A stretch of 23,175 bases of DNA from Streptomyces sp. NRRL F-5727 (GCF_000719555.1 NZ_JOGX01000086.1:1-23175), one strand, 5' to 3'; shown: positions 14,812-23,018, counted from the first letter of the stretch. The notes: generated from the sequence alone by a model not told the origin. Translations and numbers: made by a program.

Positions 14812-15488
14812 TGACCCGTGTACTGCTCGCCGAGGACGACGCATCCATCTCGGAACCGCTGGCCCGCGCCCTGCGGAGAGAGGGGTACGAGGTCGAGGTC
14901 CGCGAGGACGGGCCGACCGCGCTCGACACCGGACTCCAGGGCGGCGTCGACCTCGTCGTGCTCGACCTGGGCCTGCCCGGCATGGACGGTCTGGAGGTCG
15001 CCCGCCGGCTGCGTGCCGACGGTCACACGGTCCCGATCCTGGTCCTCACCGCCCGCGCGGACGAGGTCGACACCGTCGTCGGGCTCGACGCGGGCGCCGA
15101 CGACTACGTCACCAAGCCGTTCCGCCTCGCCGAGCTGCTCGCCCGGGTCCGGGCCCTCCTCCGGCGCGGCGCCACCGAGCCCGCCCCCGCGCCCGCCACC
15201 CACGGCGTCCGCATCGACGTCGAGTCGCACCGCGCCTGGATGGGCGACGAGGAGCTCCAGCTCACCGCGAAGGAGTTCGACCTCCTCCGCGTCCTGGTCC
15301 GCGACGCCGGCCGGGTCGTCACCCGCGACCAGCTGATGCGCGAGGTCTGGGACACCACCTGGTGGTCCTCGACGAAGACCCTCGACATGCACATCTCCTG
15401 GCTCCGCAAGAAGCTCGGCGACGACGCGGCCAACCCCCGCTACATCGCCACGGTGAGAGGCGTCGGCTTCCGCTTCGAGAAGAGCTAG
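14811..15488 (+). CDS. OmpR/PhoB-family response regulator
   Basis: A 225-residue protein. The receiver domain spans residues 1-~118, with acidic Asp9/Asp10, phospho-acceptor Asp52 in VVLDLGLPGMDG, Thr80 and Lys102 in YVTKPF. A short Pro/Ala linker joins it to a winged-helix DNA-binding domain (~128-225) containing ELQLTAKEFDLLRVLV and the C-terminal TVRGVGFRF hairpin. It binds promoter DNA when phosphorylated, most likely by the kinase encoded 96 bp downstream. The ATG at 14811 gives the usual start of the receiver domain (TRVLLAEDD). There is no ribosome site, and a -10 element sits 6 nt upstream, so the transcript is probably leaderless. Targets are unknown; the divergent POT gene is a simple candidate because they share an upstream region. 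Confidence 0.93.
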   Translation: MTRVLLAEDDASISEPLARALRREGYEVEVREDGPTALDTGLQGGVDLVVLDLGLPGMDGLEVARRLRADGHTVPILVLTARADEVDTVVGLDAGADDYVTKPFRLAELLARVRALLRRGATEPAPAPATHGVRIDVESHRAWMGDEELQLTAKEFDLLRVLVRDAGRVVTRDQLMREVWDTTWWSSTKTLDMHISWLRKKLGDDAANPRYIATVRGVGFRFEKS

Positions 15489-15584
15489 CCCGGGGCGGCG
15501 CGCCCAGCCGCGCCCAGGCTCCCGCGCCTGAACCCGCACCCGAGGGCCCCGCCCCGACAAGGCCCCGCCCACCCGGAAGGCACC

Positions 15585-16856
15585 GTGCGCCGCCGCCTCA
15601 TCACCAGCACCCTCGCCGTCGTCCTGGTCGTCATCGCCGTCTTCGGCGTCTCCCTCGTGCTCATCGAGACGCGAACGATCACCAGCAGCGCCCAGGAGAG
15701 CGTCGACGCCGAAGCCCTCCGCATCGTCTCGATCGTCGACAGCCGCCTGATCGGCGGCGAGCCGGTCAACCCGGACATCCTCGCGGAGCAGAGCGGCGCC
15801 AAGCGGTACGTCCTGGTCACCATCCCCGGCCGGCCCGCCATCGAGATCGGCACCCGCCCCACCGGCAGCGTCATCCGCGGCTACGCGGAGGGCGAGCGCG
15901 GCGAGACGGCGGTCGTCGAGGAGTCCCGCTCCGCCGTCACCTCCGAGGTCGGCAGCACCGCCCTGATCATCGGCGCCGTCGCCGGGCTCGCCGTGATCGC
16001 CGCGGTCCTCCTCGCCGTACGCCAGGCGAACCGGCTCGCGTCCCCGCTCACCGACCTCGCCGAGACCGCCGAACGGCTCGGCTCCGGCGACCCCCGGCCG
16101 CGGCACAAGCGGTACGGGGTCCCCGAGCTGGACCGGGTCGCGGACGTGCTCGACGCCTCCGCCGAGCGGATCGCCCGGATGCTCACCGCCGAGCGCCGGC
16201 TCGCCGCCGACGCCTCCCACCAGCTCCGCACCCCGCTGACCGCGCTCTCCATGCGCCTGGAGGAGGTCGCCCTCGCCGACGACCTGGACACGGTCAAGGA
16301 GGAGGCGACGATCGCGCTCACCCAGGTCGAGCGGCTCACCGACGTCGTCGAGCGGCTGCTCACCAACTCCCGCGACCCCCGCTCCGGCTCCGCCGTCGCC
16401 TTCGACCTCGACGAGGTCGTCAAGCAGCAGATCGAGGAGTGGCGCCCGGCCTACCGCAGCGCCGGCCGCGCGATCGTCCGCTCCGGCAAGCAGGGCATGC
16501 GGGCCATCGGCACCCCGGGCGCGGTCGCCCAGGTCCTGGCCGCGCTCATCGAGAACTCGCTCATGCACGGCGGCGGCACCGTCGCCCTGCGCACCCGGGT
16601 CATCGGCAACCAGTCGGTGATCGAGGTCACCGACGAGGGCCCCGGCGTCCCCGCCGACCTCGGCGCGCGGATCTTCGAGCGGGCGGTCAGCGGCCGCAGC
16701 TCCACCGGCATCGGCCTGGCCGTCGCCCGGGACCTCGCCGAGGCCGACGGCGGCCGCCTGGAACTGCTCCAGCAGCAGCCGCCGGTCTTCGCGCTCTTCC
16801 TCAGTCGGGAGGCCCGCAGCGTCCGCGAGGACGCCGCGGAGCGCCCCGTACGGTAG
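15585..16856 (+). CDS. Two-component sensor histidine kinase
   Basis: A 423-residue membrane kinase. The GTG at 15585 has GGAAGG four bases upstream. Residues ~6-27 and ~125-147 are transmembrane helices enclosing an extracytoplasmic sensor of about 100 residues with no named fold visible. A HAMP-like segment follows (~148-200), then HisKA with His212 in DASHQLRTPLTAL, and an HATPase_c domain with Asn324 (LIENSLMHG), G1 DEGPGVP (350-356) and G2 GRSSTGIGLAV (370-380). It should autophosphorylate at His212 and pass phosphate to the regulator just upstream; they are separated by 96 bp of GC-rich DNA with no clear terminator. The sensed signal is unknown. Its 3' end runs into a CCAGG pentamer array instead of a usual hairpin. 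Confidence 0.93.
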   Translation: MRRRLITSTLAVVLVVIAVFGVSLVLIETRTITSSAQESVDAEALRIVSIVDSRLIGGEPVNPDILAEQSGAKRYVLVTIPGRPAIEIGTRPTGSVIRGYAEGERGETAVVEESRSAVTSEVGSTALIIGAVAGLAVIAAVLLAVRQANRLASPLTDLAETAERLGSGDPRPRHKRYGVPELDRVADVLDASAERIARMLTAERRLAADASHQLRTPLTALSMRLEEVALADDLDTVKEEATIALTQVERLTDVVERLLTNSRDPRSGSAVAFDLDEVVKQQIEEWRPAYRSAGRAIVRSGKQGMRAIGTPGAVAQVLAALIENSLMHGGGTVALRTRVIGNQSVIEVTDEGPGVPADLGARIFERAVSGRSSTGIGLAVARDLAEADGGRLELLQQQPPVFALFLSREARSVREDAAERPVR

Positions 16857-16860
16857 AAGG

Positions 16861-16895
16861 CCAGGCCAGGCCAGGCCAGGCCAGGCCAGGCCAGG
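16861..16895. repeat. CCAGG pentanucleotide tandem array (7 copies)
   Basis: Seven uninterrupted copies of CCAGG, preceded by a partial AGG, start 5 bp after the kinase stop codon. Each unit is also a CCWGG (Dcm-type) site. Perfect short units predict slippage and copy-number variation between strains. It occupies the place where a terminator between convergent genes would be expected. Confidence 0.9.
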
Positions 16896-16901
16896 TCAGT
16901 C

Positions 16902-16929
16902 GGGCCGGGCGGGCCGGGTCGGGCCGGGG
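16902..16929 (+). other. G-quadruplex-type tract between convergent genes
   Basis: Six runs of at least three G separated by loops of 1-2 nt lie on the plus strand just after the CCAGG array and before the GtrA stop. In RNA it would be in the 3' untranslated region of the kinase transcript, where a quadruplex could slow polymerase or block exonucleases. This is a sequence-pattern call only. Confidence 0.6.
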
Positions 16930-16935
16930 CGGCCG

Positions 16936-17463
16936 TCAGACGCGGTCGGGCTGGCGGCGGCGGGCCTGCCGCGGCGCCACCGGCTCGGCGCTCTCCAGGA
17001 AGGACTCCGCCGTCTGCACGGCCTCCTTCGCCGGCAGCGCCCGGAACACCCACGTGCGGTACGACCAGAAGCGGAACAGGGTCGCCACGCCGATGCCGAA
17101 GAACTTGAAGAAGTTGCTGGCCAGCGGCGAGTTCCAGCCGAGGCCGTAGGTCGCCGCGTAGAGGATCCCGTTCTCGATGACCAGCCCGACCAGGCTGAAC
17201 AGCAGGAAGAGGGTCATCTCCTTGGTGCGCCCCGACTTGTCGCGGTCGCGGTACGTGAAGTAACGGAACCCCACGTAGTTGAAGGCGATGGCGACGACCG
17301 TGGCGATCAGGCTGGCCCGCACCACCGGAAGCTCCGTGGTGTGCCGGACCAGGTTGAAGACGGCCAGGTTGACCAGGACACCGAGTCCGCCGACCACTCC
17401 GAACTTGGCGACCTCTCGGCCGAGCAGGGCGAGTCGCATGCGCAGCGCGCCGGGTTCGCTCAT
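16936..17463 (-). CDS. GtrA-like membrane protein
   Basis: A 175-residue protein with four transmembrane helices (about residues 20-38, 48-66, 84-104 and 115-135). The family pattern is clear: FGVVGGLGVLVNLAVFNLV in helix one, FNYVGFRYFTYRDR after helix two, and a closing FRFWSYRTWVF. GtrA-like proteins are thought to help move undecaprenyl-linked sugars or to act in cell-surface polysaccharide modification; the exact biochemical role is not established. The C-terminal ~35 residues are polar and Arg-rich. The ATG at 17463 has only a weak ribosome site. It is divergent from purK, a common arrangement in Streptomyces as I recall, and it may serve the surface glycan functions at both ends of this window (inference). 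Confidence 0.9.
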   Translation of the reverse strand: MSEPGALRMRLALLGREVAKFGVVGGLGVLVNLAVFNLVRHTTELPVVRASLIATVVAIAFNYVGFRYFTYRDRDKSGRTKEMTLFLLFSLVGLVIENGILYAATYGLGWNSPLASNFFKFFGIGVATLFRFWSYRTWVFRALPAKEAVQTAESFLESAEPVAPRQARRRQPDRV

Positions 17464-17480
17464 GGGGTCGGTCCGTCCGT

Positions 17481-17502
17481 CGGGTGACGTCCGGGTGACG
17501 TC
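17481..17502. repeat. Tandem 11-bp direct repeat upstream of gtrA
   Basis: CGGGTGACGTC occurs twice back to back, each copy holding the palindrome GACGTC. It lies 18 bp upstream of the GtrA start codon, within its leader or promoter. On the minus strand the outer copy contains TTGACG, a possible -35. It could bind a dimeric regulator. Confidence 0.5.
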
Positions 17503-17557
17503 AACCCACTCATGCTAACCAGCCTCCCCTGTCACCCGCCCGAGTAGCCGGGAAACC

Positions 17558-17603
17558 TGTGGAAAACCAGGCCGGACGCCGTCACGCCTTGTGTCAATCC
17601 ACA
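17558..17603. promoter_or_regulatory. Pair of DnaA-box-like sequences in inverted orientation
   Basis: TTTTCCACA on the minus strand (17566-17558) and CAATCCACA on the plus strand (17595-17603) resemble the DnaA box (TTATCCACA; Streptomyces prefers TTGTCCACA). Together they form a 7-bp inverted repeat, CTGTGGA...TCCACAG. They lie between gtrA and purK, about 40-85 bp before purK. Matches are imperfect. Confidence 0.3.
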
Positions 17604-17632
17604 GCCGGAAACGTGTTCACGGATGGTGCGGA

Positions 17633-17645
17633 TACCCTAAGAGGG
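17633..17645 (+). promoter_or_regulatory. -10 element predicting a leaderless purK mRNA
   Basis: TACCCT (17633-17638) ends 6 nt before the GTG at 17645, so transcription probably starts at the start codon itself. There is no ribosome site at a usable distance. This spacing is the main reason for choosing GTG 17645 over the upstream in-frame start at 17591. Confidence 0.5.
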
Positions 17646-18784
17646 TGACGTTCCCGGTAGTAGGCATGGTCGGCGGCGGGCAGCTCGCCCGTATGACCCA
17701 CGAGGCGGGCATCCCCCTCGGCATCAAGTTCAAGCTCCTCAGTGACACCCCGCAGGACTCTGCGGCGCAGGTGGCCGGCGAGGTCGTCATCGGCGACTAC
17801 CGGGACCTGGAGACGCTCCGCGCCTTCGCGCGCGGCTGCGACGTGATCACCTTCGATCACGAGCACGTCCCCACCGAGCACCTGCGCGCCCTGGAGGCCG
17901 ACGGCATCCCCGTCCGCCCCGGTCCCGACGCGCTCGTGCACGCGCAGGACAAGGGGGTGATGCGGGCGAAGCTCGACGAGATCGGCGCGCCCAGCCCCCG
18001 CCACCGCATCGTGGCCGACCCCGCGGACGCGGTCGCGTTCGCCGAGGAGGTCGGCGGCTTCCCGGTCATCCTCAAGACCGTGCGCGGCGGCTACGACGGC
18101 AAGGGCGTCTGGTTCGTCCGCAGCGCCGAGGAGGCCCGCGACCCGTTCCTCGCCGGCGTGCCCGTGCTCGCCGAGGAGAAGGTCGACTTCGTCCGCGAGC
18201 TGGCGGCGAACATCGTCCGCTCCCCGCACGGCCAGGCCGTCGCCTACCCGGTGGTCGAGTCCCGCCAGGTCGACGGCGTCTGCGACACCGTGATCGCGCC
18301 CGCCCCCGACCTGGACGACGAGCTGGCCGGGCAGGCCCAGGAGCTCGCCCTGCGGATCGCCAAGGAGCTCGGTGTCGTCGGCCACCTGGCCGTCGAGCTC
18401 TTCCAGACCACCGACGGGCGGATCCTCGTCAACGAGCTGGCGATGCGCCCGCACAACTCCGGCCACTGGACCCAGGACGGGGCGATCACCAGCCAGTTCG
18501 CCAACCACGTGCGGGCCGTCCTCGACCTGCCGCTCGGCGACCCCCGCCCGCGCGCCCCGTGGACCGTGATGTGCAACGTCCTCGGCGGCGACTACCCCGA
18601 CATGTACCAGGGCTACCTGCACTGCATGGCCCGGGACCCGCAGCTCAAGATCCACATGTACGGCAAGGACGTGAAGCCCGGGCGTAAGGTCGGTCACGTC
18701 AACACCTACGGCGACGACCTGGACGAGGTGCTGGAGCGCGCCCGCCACGCCGCCGACTACCTGCGAGGGACGATCGTTGAGTAA
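17645..18784 (+). CDS. purK: N5-carboxyaminoimidazole ribonucleotide synthase (PurK)
   Basis: A 379-residue ATP-grasp enzyme of purine synthesis. It uses ATP and bicarbonate to turn AIR into N5-CAIR in the cytoplasm. The N-terminus [14 protein letters not shown] is the typical PurK nucleotide-fold start. [13 protein letters not shown] (residues ~144-156) is the ATP-grasp lid. [10 protein letters not shown] and [23 protein letters not shown] hold the metal and substrate ligands. Length is normal. The GTG at 17645 gives the expected start and fits a -10 element 6 nt upstream, suggesting a leaderless transcript. The end overlaps purE by 8 bp, so product is passed to the mutase made in step with it. 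A purine repressor site was not recognised. Confidence 0.96.
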   Translation: MTFPVVGMVGGGQLARMTHEAGIPLGIKFKLLSDTPQDSAAQVAGEVVIGDYRDLETLRAFARGCDVITFDHEHVPTEHLRALEADGIPVRPGPDALVHAQDKGVMRAKLDEIGAPSPRHRIVADPADAVAFAEEVGGFPVILKTVRGGYDGKGVWFVRSAEEARDPFLAGVPVLAEEKVDFVRELAANIVRSPHGQAVAYPVVESRQVDGVCDTVIAPAPDLDDELAGQAQELALRIAKELGVVGHLAVELFQTTDGRILVNELAMRPHNSGHWTQDGAITSQFANHVRAVLDLPLGDPRPRAPWTVMCNVLGGDYPDMYQGYLHCMARDPQLKIHMYGKDVKPGRKVGHVNTYGDDLDEVLERARHAADYLRGTIVE

Positions 18785-19313
18785 CCAGGCGAGCAACCCG
18801 CTCATCGGCATCGTGATGGGGTCCGACTCCGACTGGCCCGTCATGGAGGCCGCCGCCCAGGCGCTCGACGAGTTCGAGATCCCGTACGAGGTCGACGTCG
18901 TCTCCGCCCACCGGATGCCGCGCGAGATGATCGCGTACGGCGAGGAGGCCGCCGGACGCGGCCTCAAGGCGATCATCGCGGGCGCCGGCGGCGCCGCCCA
19001 CCTGCCGGGCATGCTCGCCTCCGTCACCCCGCTCCCGGTCATCGGCGTCCCCGTGCCGCTGAAGTACCTCGACGGCATGGACTCGCTGCTGTCGATCGTC
19101 CAGATGCCCGCCGGCATCCCGGTCGCCACCGTCTCCGTCGCCGGCGCGCGCAACGCGGGCCTGCTCGCCGTCCGCATGCTCGCCGCCGCCGACCCGGAGC
19201 TCCAGGCCCGGATGGGCGAGTTCCTCCAGGACCTCAACGGCCAGGCCACCGAGAAGGGCAAGCGACTGCGCGCCAAGGTCGCCGGCGCCGACTCCTTCGG
19301 GTTCGGCAAGTGA
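18777..19313 (+). CDS. purE: N5-CAIR mutase (PurE, class I)
   Basis: A 178-residue protein starting at TTG 18777, inside the last codons of purK; GAGGGA lies 6 nt upstream and the start gives the usual short leader before [12 protein letters not shown]. It converts N5-CAIR to CAIR, the step after PurK. Class I signatures are present: [10 protein letters not shown] (residues ~14-23), SAHRMPREM (~43-51) with the catalytic histidine, and the glycine-rich [11 protein letters not shown] loop (~69-79). Length matches bacterial PurE. The TTG start may lower translation relative to purK, although overlap coupling could compensate. Its stop overlaps the dipeptidase start (GTGA). Confidence 0.96.
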   Translation: MSNQASNPLIGIVMGSDSDWPVMEAAAQALDEFEIPYEVDVVSAHRMPREMIAYGEEAAGRGLKAIIAGAGGAAHLPGMLASVTPLPVIGVPVPLKYLDGMDSLLSIVQMPAGIPVATVSVAGARNAGLLAVRMLAAADPELQARMGEFLQDLNGQATEKGKRLRAKVAGADSFGFGK

Positions 19314-20506
19314 GCGCGGCCGAGCGGCTCGCCGAGGCCCGCGCCCTCCTCGCGGAGGCGCCCGTCGTCGACGGGCACAACGACCTCCCGTGGGCGCTGC
19401 GCGAACAGTGCGGCTACGACCTCGACAGGCTCGACATCGCGGGCGACCGCTCGGCCACCCTCCACACCGACCTCGCCCGGCTCCGCGCCGGTGGGGTCGG
19501 TGCCCAGTTCTGGTCCGTCTACGTGCCGGGCCGGCTCACCGGCGACCACGCCGTGAGCGCCACCCTGGAGCAGATCGACGCCGTCGACCGGCTCGTCGAG
19601 CGGTACGCGGCCGACCTGGCGCCCGCCCGGACCGCCGACGACGTCGCCAAGGCCCGCGCCGAGGGGCGGATCGCCTCCCTCAAGGGCGCCGAGGGCGGCC
19701 ACTCGATCGACAACTCCCTCGCCACCCTGCGCGCCCTGTACACCCTCGGCGTGCGGTACATGACGCTCACGCACAACGAGAACAACGACTGGGCCGACTC
19801 CGCCACCGACGAGCCCCGGCACGGCGGCCTCACCGCCTTCGGCCGCGCCGTCGTCCGCGAGATGAACCGCTGCGGCATGCTCGTCGACCTGTCGCACGTG
19901 GCCGCCACCACCATGCGGGACGCCCTCGACGAGAGCGCCGCGCCGGTGATCTTCTCCCACTCCTCCGCCCGCGCGGTCTGCGACCACCCGCGCAACATCC
20001 CGGACGACGTCCTGGAGCGGCTGCCCGCCAACGGCGGCGTGGCGATGGCGACCTTCGTCCCGAAGTTCATCCTCCCCGCGGCCGTCGAGTGGACGCTGCG
20101 CGCCGACGCGAACCTGCGCGCCCACGGCCTGAACCACCTGGACACCACCCCGCGGGCGATGGAGCTGCACGCCGCCTTCGAGGCGGAGCACCCGCGCCCG
20201 GTCGCCACCGCCGCCACGGTCGCCGACCACCTCGACCACATGCGCGAGGCCGCCGGCATCGACCACATCGGCATCGGCGGCGACTACGACGGCACCGCCT
20301 TCACCCCGGCCGGCCTCGACGACGTCGCCGGCTACCCCAACCTGATCGCGGAGCTCCTCGACCGCGGCTGGTCCCGCGCCGACCTCACCAAGCTGACCTG
20401 GTCGAACGCGCTCCGCGTGCTGGGCGACGCCGAGTCCGTCGCCCGCGACCTGGCGGCCCGCACCCCCGCCTCGCACGCCACGATCGCCCAGCTCGACGGC
20501 GCCTGA
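19310..20506 (+). CDS. Membrane-dipeptidase-type metallopeptidase (M19), intact
   Basis: A 398-residue protein starting at GTG 19310 in a GTGA overlap with purE. All ligands of the M19 dizinc site seen in renal dipeptidase are present with matching spacing: His23 and Asp25 ([10 protein letters not shown]), bridging Glu128 (KGAEGGH), His196 (VDLSHV), His217 (FSHSSARAV) and Asp325 (GIGGDYDG). The family hydrolyses dipeptides, including some with D-residues at the C-terminal side; the true substrate here is unknown. There is no signal peptide, so it is probably cytoplasmic despite the family name. Being co-translated with purE is a genomic habit with no obvious metabolic reason. A degenerate paralogue follows at 20635-21555. 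A G/C-rich hairpin at 20570-20600 probably ends the operon. Confidence 0.93.
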   Translation: MSAAERLAEARALLAEAPVVDGHNDLPWALREQCGYDLDRLDIAGDRSATLHTDLARLRAGGVGAQFWSVYVPGRLTGDHAVSATLEQIDAVDRLVERYAADLAPARTADDVAKARAEGRIASLKGAEGGHSIDNSLATLRALYTLGVRYMTLTHNENNDWADSATDEPRHGGLTAFGRAVVREMNRCGMLVDLSHVAATTMRDALDESAAPVIFSHSSARAVCDHPRNIPDDVLERLPANGGVAMATFVPKFILPAAVEWTLRADANLRAHGLNHLDTTPRAMELHAAFEAEHPRPVATAATVADHLDHMREAAGIDHIGIGGDYDGTAFTPAGLDDVAGYPNLIAELLDRGWSRADLTKLTWSNALRVLGDAESVARDLAARTPASHATIAQLDGA

Positions 20507-20569
20507 CCGGGCTCACCCGGATGGCGCAGCCCGACGGGCCCCGGCGGGGCCCCGGTGGCACGGTGGACC

Positions 20570-20600
20570 GTACTGCCCCGCCCCTTCGGCGGGGTAGTAC
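20570..20600 (+). terminator. Hairpin after the purK-purE-dipeptidase operon
   Basis: A 13-bp stem (20570-20582 with 20588-20600, one G-U pair in RNA) with a 5-nt loop CCTTC lies 64 bp past the dipeptidase stop. A second smaller hairpin (GGGCCCC/GGGGCCC, 20536-20552) precedes it. Together they should terminate or attenuate transcription before the next gene. No U tract follows. Confidence 0.6.
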
Positions 20601-20634
20601 TGCATCACCGAGTTTCGGAGTAGTGAGTCGTGCC

Positions 20635-21555
20635 ATGGCAGATCTAGACGACCATCCCCCCTTCTCTGCCGCCTCCGGCGCCGTCGGCGCGCTGGAACCC
20701 CCGGAGTCGCCACCCCCGCTCGACGAGACCGCCCGGGCCCGGGCGCTCCTCGCCGCCCAGCCCGTCTTCGAGGGGCACACCGAGCTCCCCGCGCTCCTCG
20801 ACCCCGAGGACCTGCCGCCCGCCCGGGCCCGGGAGACCGGCGCGCAGTTCTGGTCGCTGCACGGGGACGCCGACGACGGTGCCATCGGCACCCTGCGCCG
20901 CATCGACACCATCCGCGCGCTCGTCGCCGCCTGCCCCGAGGACCTGCGGCTGGCCCACACCACCTCGGAGCTGGTCCACGCCCGCAACTGCGGCCGGGTC
21001 GCCGCGCTGCTCGGGCCGGTGGACTGGACGGCCCTCGGCGGCTCCGCCGCCACCCTGCGGGCCTACCACGCGCTCGGCGTCCGGGCCGTGAACCTCACCC
21101 GCTTCGACCGCTTCGCCCGCGAGGCGGTCCGGGAGATGAACCGCATCGGCCTGGCCGTGGACCTCAGCGGCGCCGACCAGGACACCGTCCGCAAGGTCCT
21201 CGCCGTCACCCGCGCCCCCGCGCTGGTGACCCGGGCCGAGCCGGACGCCCTCCCGGACGACGTGCTGCGGCTCCTCGGCGAGAACGGCGCCGTCTGCATG
21301 GTCGCCGTGGGGGACGACCCGGCCGCCACCGCCGACCTCCTCGACCGGGTACGCGACGGGGCCGGGCCCGGGTCCACGGGCCTCTCCCGGCCGGCGGGCC
21401 CGGCGGCGGGCTACGTCCCGCTCTTCGCGGAGCTGCTGCGGCGCGGCTGGCCGGCCCGGGACCTGGTCGGCCTGGCCCACGGCAACGCCACCCGGGCCCT
21501 GCGCGACACCGAGTTCCTGTCGCGCACGAACCGGATCAGGCCCGTCGCCGCCTGA
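20635..21555 (+). CDS. Degenerate M19 dipeptidase paralogue, probable pseudoenzyme
   Basis: A 306-residue protein. The ATG at 20635 is preferred; an in-frame GTG at 20623 with GGAG two bases away is less likely. It aligns with the dipeptidase just upstream across much of its length: GAQFWS, LRAYHALGVRAVNLT, REMNRIGLAVDLS, LPDDVLRLLGENGAV and AELLRRGW ... GNATRALRD. The metal site is gone: HND has become HTE at 48-50, Glu128 is replaced in the GPVDW segment, and the two histidines are Gly179 and Arg200. The segment carrying the last Asp is deleted, along with about 80 residues. The reading frame is intact and codon use is normal, so this is a maintained protein, not a decaying pseudogene. It may bind peptides or regulate the active copy (inference). 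It has a separate leader after the hairpin at 20570-20600. Confidence 0.85.
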   Translation: MADLDDHPPFSAASGAVGALEPPESPPPLDETARARALLAAQPVFEGHTELPALLDPEDLPPARARETGAQFWSLHGDADDGAIGTLRRIDTIRALVAACPEDLRLAHTTSELVHARNCGRVAALLGPVDWTALGGSAATLRAYHALGVRAVNLTRFDRFAREAVREMNRIGLAVDLSGADQDTVRKVLAVTRAPALVTRAEPDALPDDVLRLLGENGAVCMVAVGDDPAATADLLDRVRDGAGPGSTGLSRPAGPAAGYVPLFAELLRRGWPARDLVGLAHGNATRALRDTEFLSRTNRIRPVAA

Positions 21556-21574
21556 CCCGTACCCGTACGCCCAT

Positions 21575-21616
21575 GCGGAAGGGCCGCACCGGATCCGTCC
21601 GGTGCGGCCCTTCCGC
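21575..21616. terminator. Bidirectional hairpin terminator
   Basis: A perfect 19-bp inverted repeat (21575-21593 and 21598-21616) with a 4-nt loop (TCCG) lies between the stops of the pseudoenzyme gene (21555) and the convergent UDP-glucose dehydrogenase gene (21633). Confidence 0.85.
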
Positions 21617-21632
21617 CGTGTGTTCCGAAAGC

Positions 21633-22967
21633 CTAGGCGCGCGGGCGGCCCATCGCCCGGTACGTCCAGCCGGCCGCCCGCCACCGCTCGCCGTCCAGGG
21701 CGTTGCGCCCGTCGAGGACGACGGGCGAGGTGACGACCGCGGCCAGCTCGGCCGGGTCGAGCTCGCGGAACTCGCGCCACTCGGTGAGGTGGAGGACGAC
21801 GTCCGCGCCCCGGACGGCCTCCAGGGCCGAGTCCGCGTAGCCGAGCGTCGGGAAGACCTTGCGGGCGTTGTCCATGCCCTTGGGGTCGTAGACGGTCACC
21901 TGGCCGCCCTGAAGGTGTATCTGGCCGGCCACGTTGAGCGCGGGGGAGTCGCGGACGTCGTCCGAGTCCGGCTTGAAGGTGGCGCCGAGGACGGCGACCC
22001 GGCGGCCCAGGAACGAGTTCCCGCCCAGCGTCTCGCGGGCCATCTCGACCATCTGGCCGCGCCGCCGCATGTTGATGGAGTCGATCTCGCGGAGGAAGGT
22101 CAGCGCCTGGTCGGCGCCGAGCTCGCCCGCGCGGGCCATGAAGGCGCGGATGTCCTTGGGCAGGCAGCCGCCGCCGAAGCCGATGCCGGCCCGCAGGAAC
22201 TTGTCGCCGATCCGCTCGTCGTGGCCGATCGCCTCGGCGAGCTTGGCGACGTCGCCGCCGGCCGCCTCGCAGACCTCGGCCATCGCGTTGATGAAGGAGA
22301 TCTTGGTGGCGAGGAAGGAGTTCGCGGCCGTCTTCACCAGCTCGGAGGTGGGGAAGTCGGTGACGACGAAGGGCGAGCCCTCGGCGACCGGGGTGGCGTA
22401 CACCTCGCGGAGCGTCTTCTCGGCCCGCCCGGCGCCCTCGCCGGACACGCCGACGACGATCCGGTCCGGGTGCAGGGTGTCCCGGACGGCGAAGCCCTCG
22501 CGGAGGAACTCGGGGTTCCAGGCCAGGTCCACGCCCGCCGGCAGCACCGCGGCCAGCCGCTCGGCCGAGCCGACGGGCACGGTCGACTTGCCGACGACCA
22601 GGGAGCCCTCGCGGACGACGGCGGCGAGGGAGCCGAAGGCCGCGTCGACGTAGCTCATGTCGCAGCCGTACTCGCCGTGCTTCTGCGGGGTGTTCACGCA
22701 GACGAAGTGGACGTCGCCGAAGGCGCCCACCTCCTCCCAGGAGGTGGTGAAGCGCAGCCGGCCGGTGGAGCCCTCGATCCCGGCGACGTGCCGGCCGAGC
22801 AGTTCCTCCAGGCCGGGCTCGTACATCGGGACGCGGCCGGAGGCCAGCAGCTCGACCTTCTCCGGTACGACGTCGAGGCCGAGGACCTCGAAGCCCATCT
22901 CCGCCATGGCCGCCGCATGGGTGGCGCCGAGGTATCCGGTGCCGATCACAGTGATCTTCAGGGCCAT
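21633..22967 (-). CDS. ugd: UDP-glucose 6-dehydrogenase
   Basis: A 444-residue cytoplasmic enzyme that oxidises UDP-glucose to UDP-glucuronate with two NAD+. The ATG at 22967 has GGAG at proper spacing and is followed directly by the NAD-binding start KITVIGTGYLGATHAAAMAEMG; a longer in-frame extension to 23039 lacks these features. Further signatures are VCVNTPQ (~89-95), GKSTVPVGSAERL (~127-138), NPEFLREG (151-158), KTAANSFLATKISFINAMAEVCE with Lys212, the catalytic Cys268 in GFGGGCLPKD, and AFKPDSDDVRDSP in the C-terminal domain. Length is normal. UDP-glucuronate feeds uronic-acid polysaccharides, linking it to the glycan genes at the left of the window (inference). A TATGCT -10 candidate lies upstream within an inverted repeat. 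Confidence 0.95.
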   Translation of the reverse strand: MALKITVIGTGYLGATHAAAMAEMGFEVLGLDVVPEKVELLASGRVPMYEPGLEELLGRHVAGIEGSTGRLRFTTSWEEVGAFGDVHFVCVNTPQKHGEYGCDMSYVDAAFGSLAAVVREGSLVVGKSTVPVGSAERLAAVLPAGVDLAWNPEFLREGFAVRDTLHPDRIVVGVSGEGAGRAEKTLREVYATPVAEGSPFVVTDFPTSELVKTAANSFLATKISFINAMAEVCEAAGGDVAKLAEAIGHDERIGDKFLRAGIGFGGGCLPKDIRAFMARAGELGADQALTFLREIDSINMRRRGQMVEMARETLGGNSFLGRRVAVLGATFKPDSDDVRDSPALNVAGQIHLQGGQVTVYDPKGMDNARKVFPTLGYADSALEAVRGADVVLHLTEWREFRELDPAELAAVVTSPVVLDGRNALDGERWRAAGWTYRAMGRPRA

Positions 22968-23000
22968 GCGGGACTCCAGGGACGTCGGGCGAAACTGCCT

Positions 23001-23018
23001 GCCCGAGCATAGTCGGGC
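23001..23018 (-). promoter_or_regulatory. -10 element of ugd centred in an inverted repeat
   Basis: TATGCT on the minus strand (23011-23006) is a good -10 hexamer, about 38 bp before the ATG. It overlaps a perfect inverted repeat, GCCCGA-N6-TCGGGC (23001-23006 and 23013-23018). GTCGGGCG also recurs as a direct repeat at 22984-22991 and 23012-23019. A repressor bound here would block transcription. No -35 match is clear. Confidence 0.4.

Noticed and set aside
16861..16895. CRISPR array
   Set aside because: The unit is only 5 bp with no spacers and no cas genes nearby; it is a simple tandem repeat.
14372..17149. 925-codon plus-strand frame over the two-component system
   Set aside because: Arg/Pro/Gly-rich shadow of the response regulator and kinase genes in another frame.
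17591..17644. Upstream in-frame start of purK at 17591
   Set aside because: It would add an unconserved 18-residue extension across the promoter; PurK proteins start just before the GGGQLARM motif, matching GTG 17645.
17594..20476. 960-codon minus-strand frame opposite purK, purE and the dipeptidase
   Set aside because: Val/Gly/Asp-rich composition with no domain; the plus-strand genes in this interval are unmistakable.
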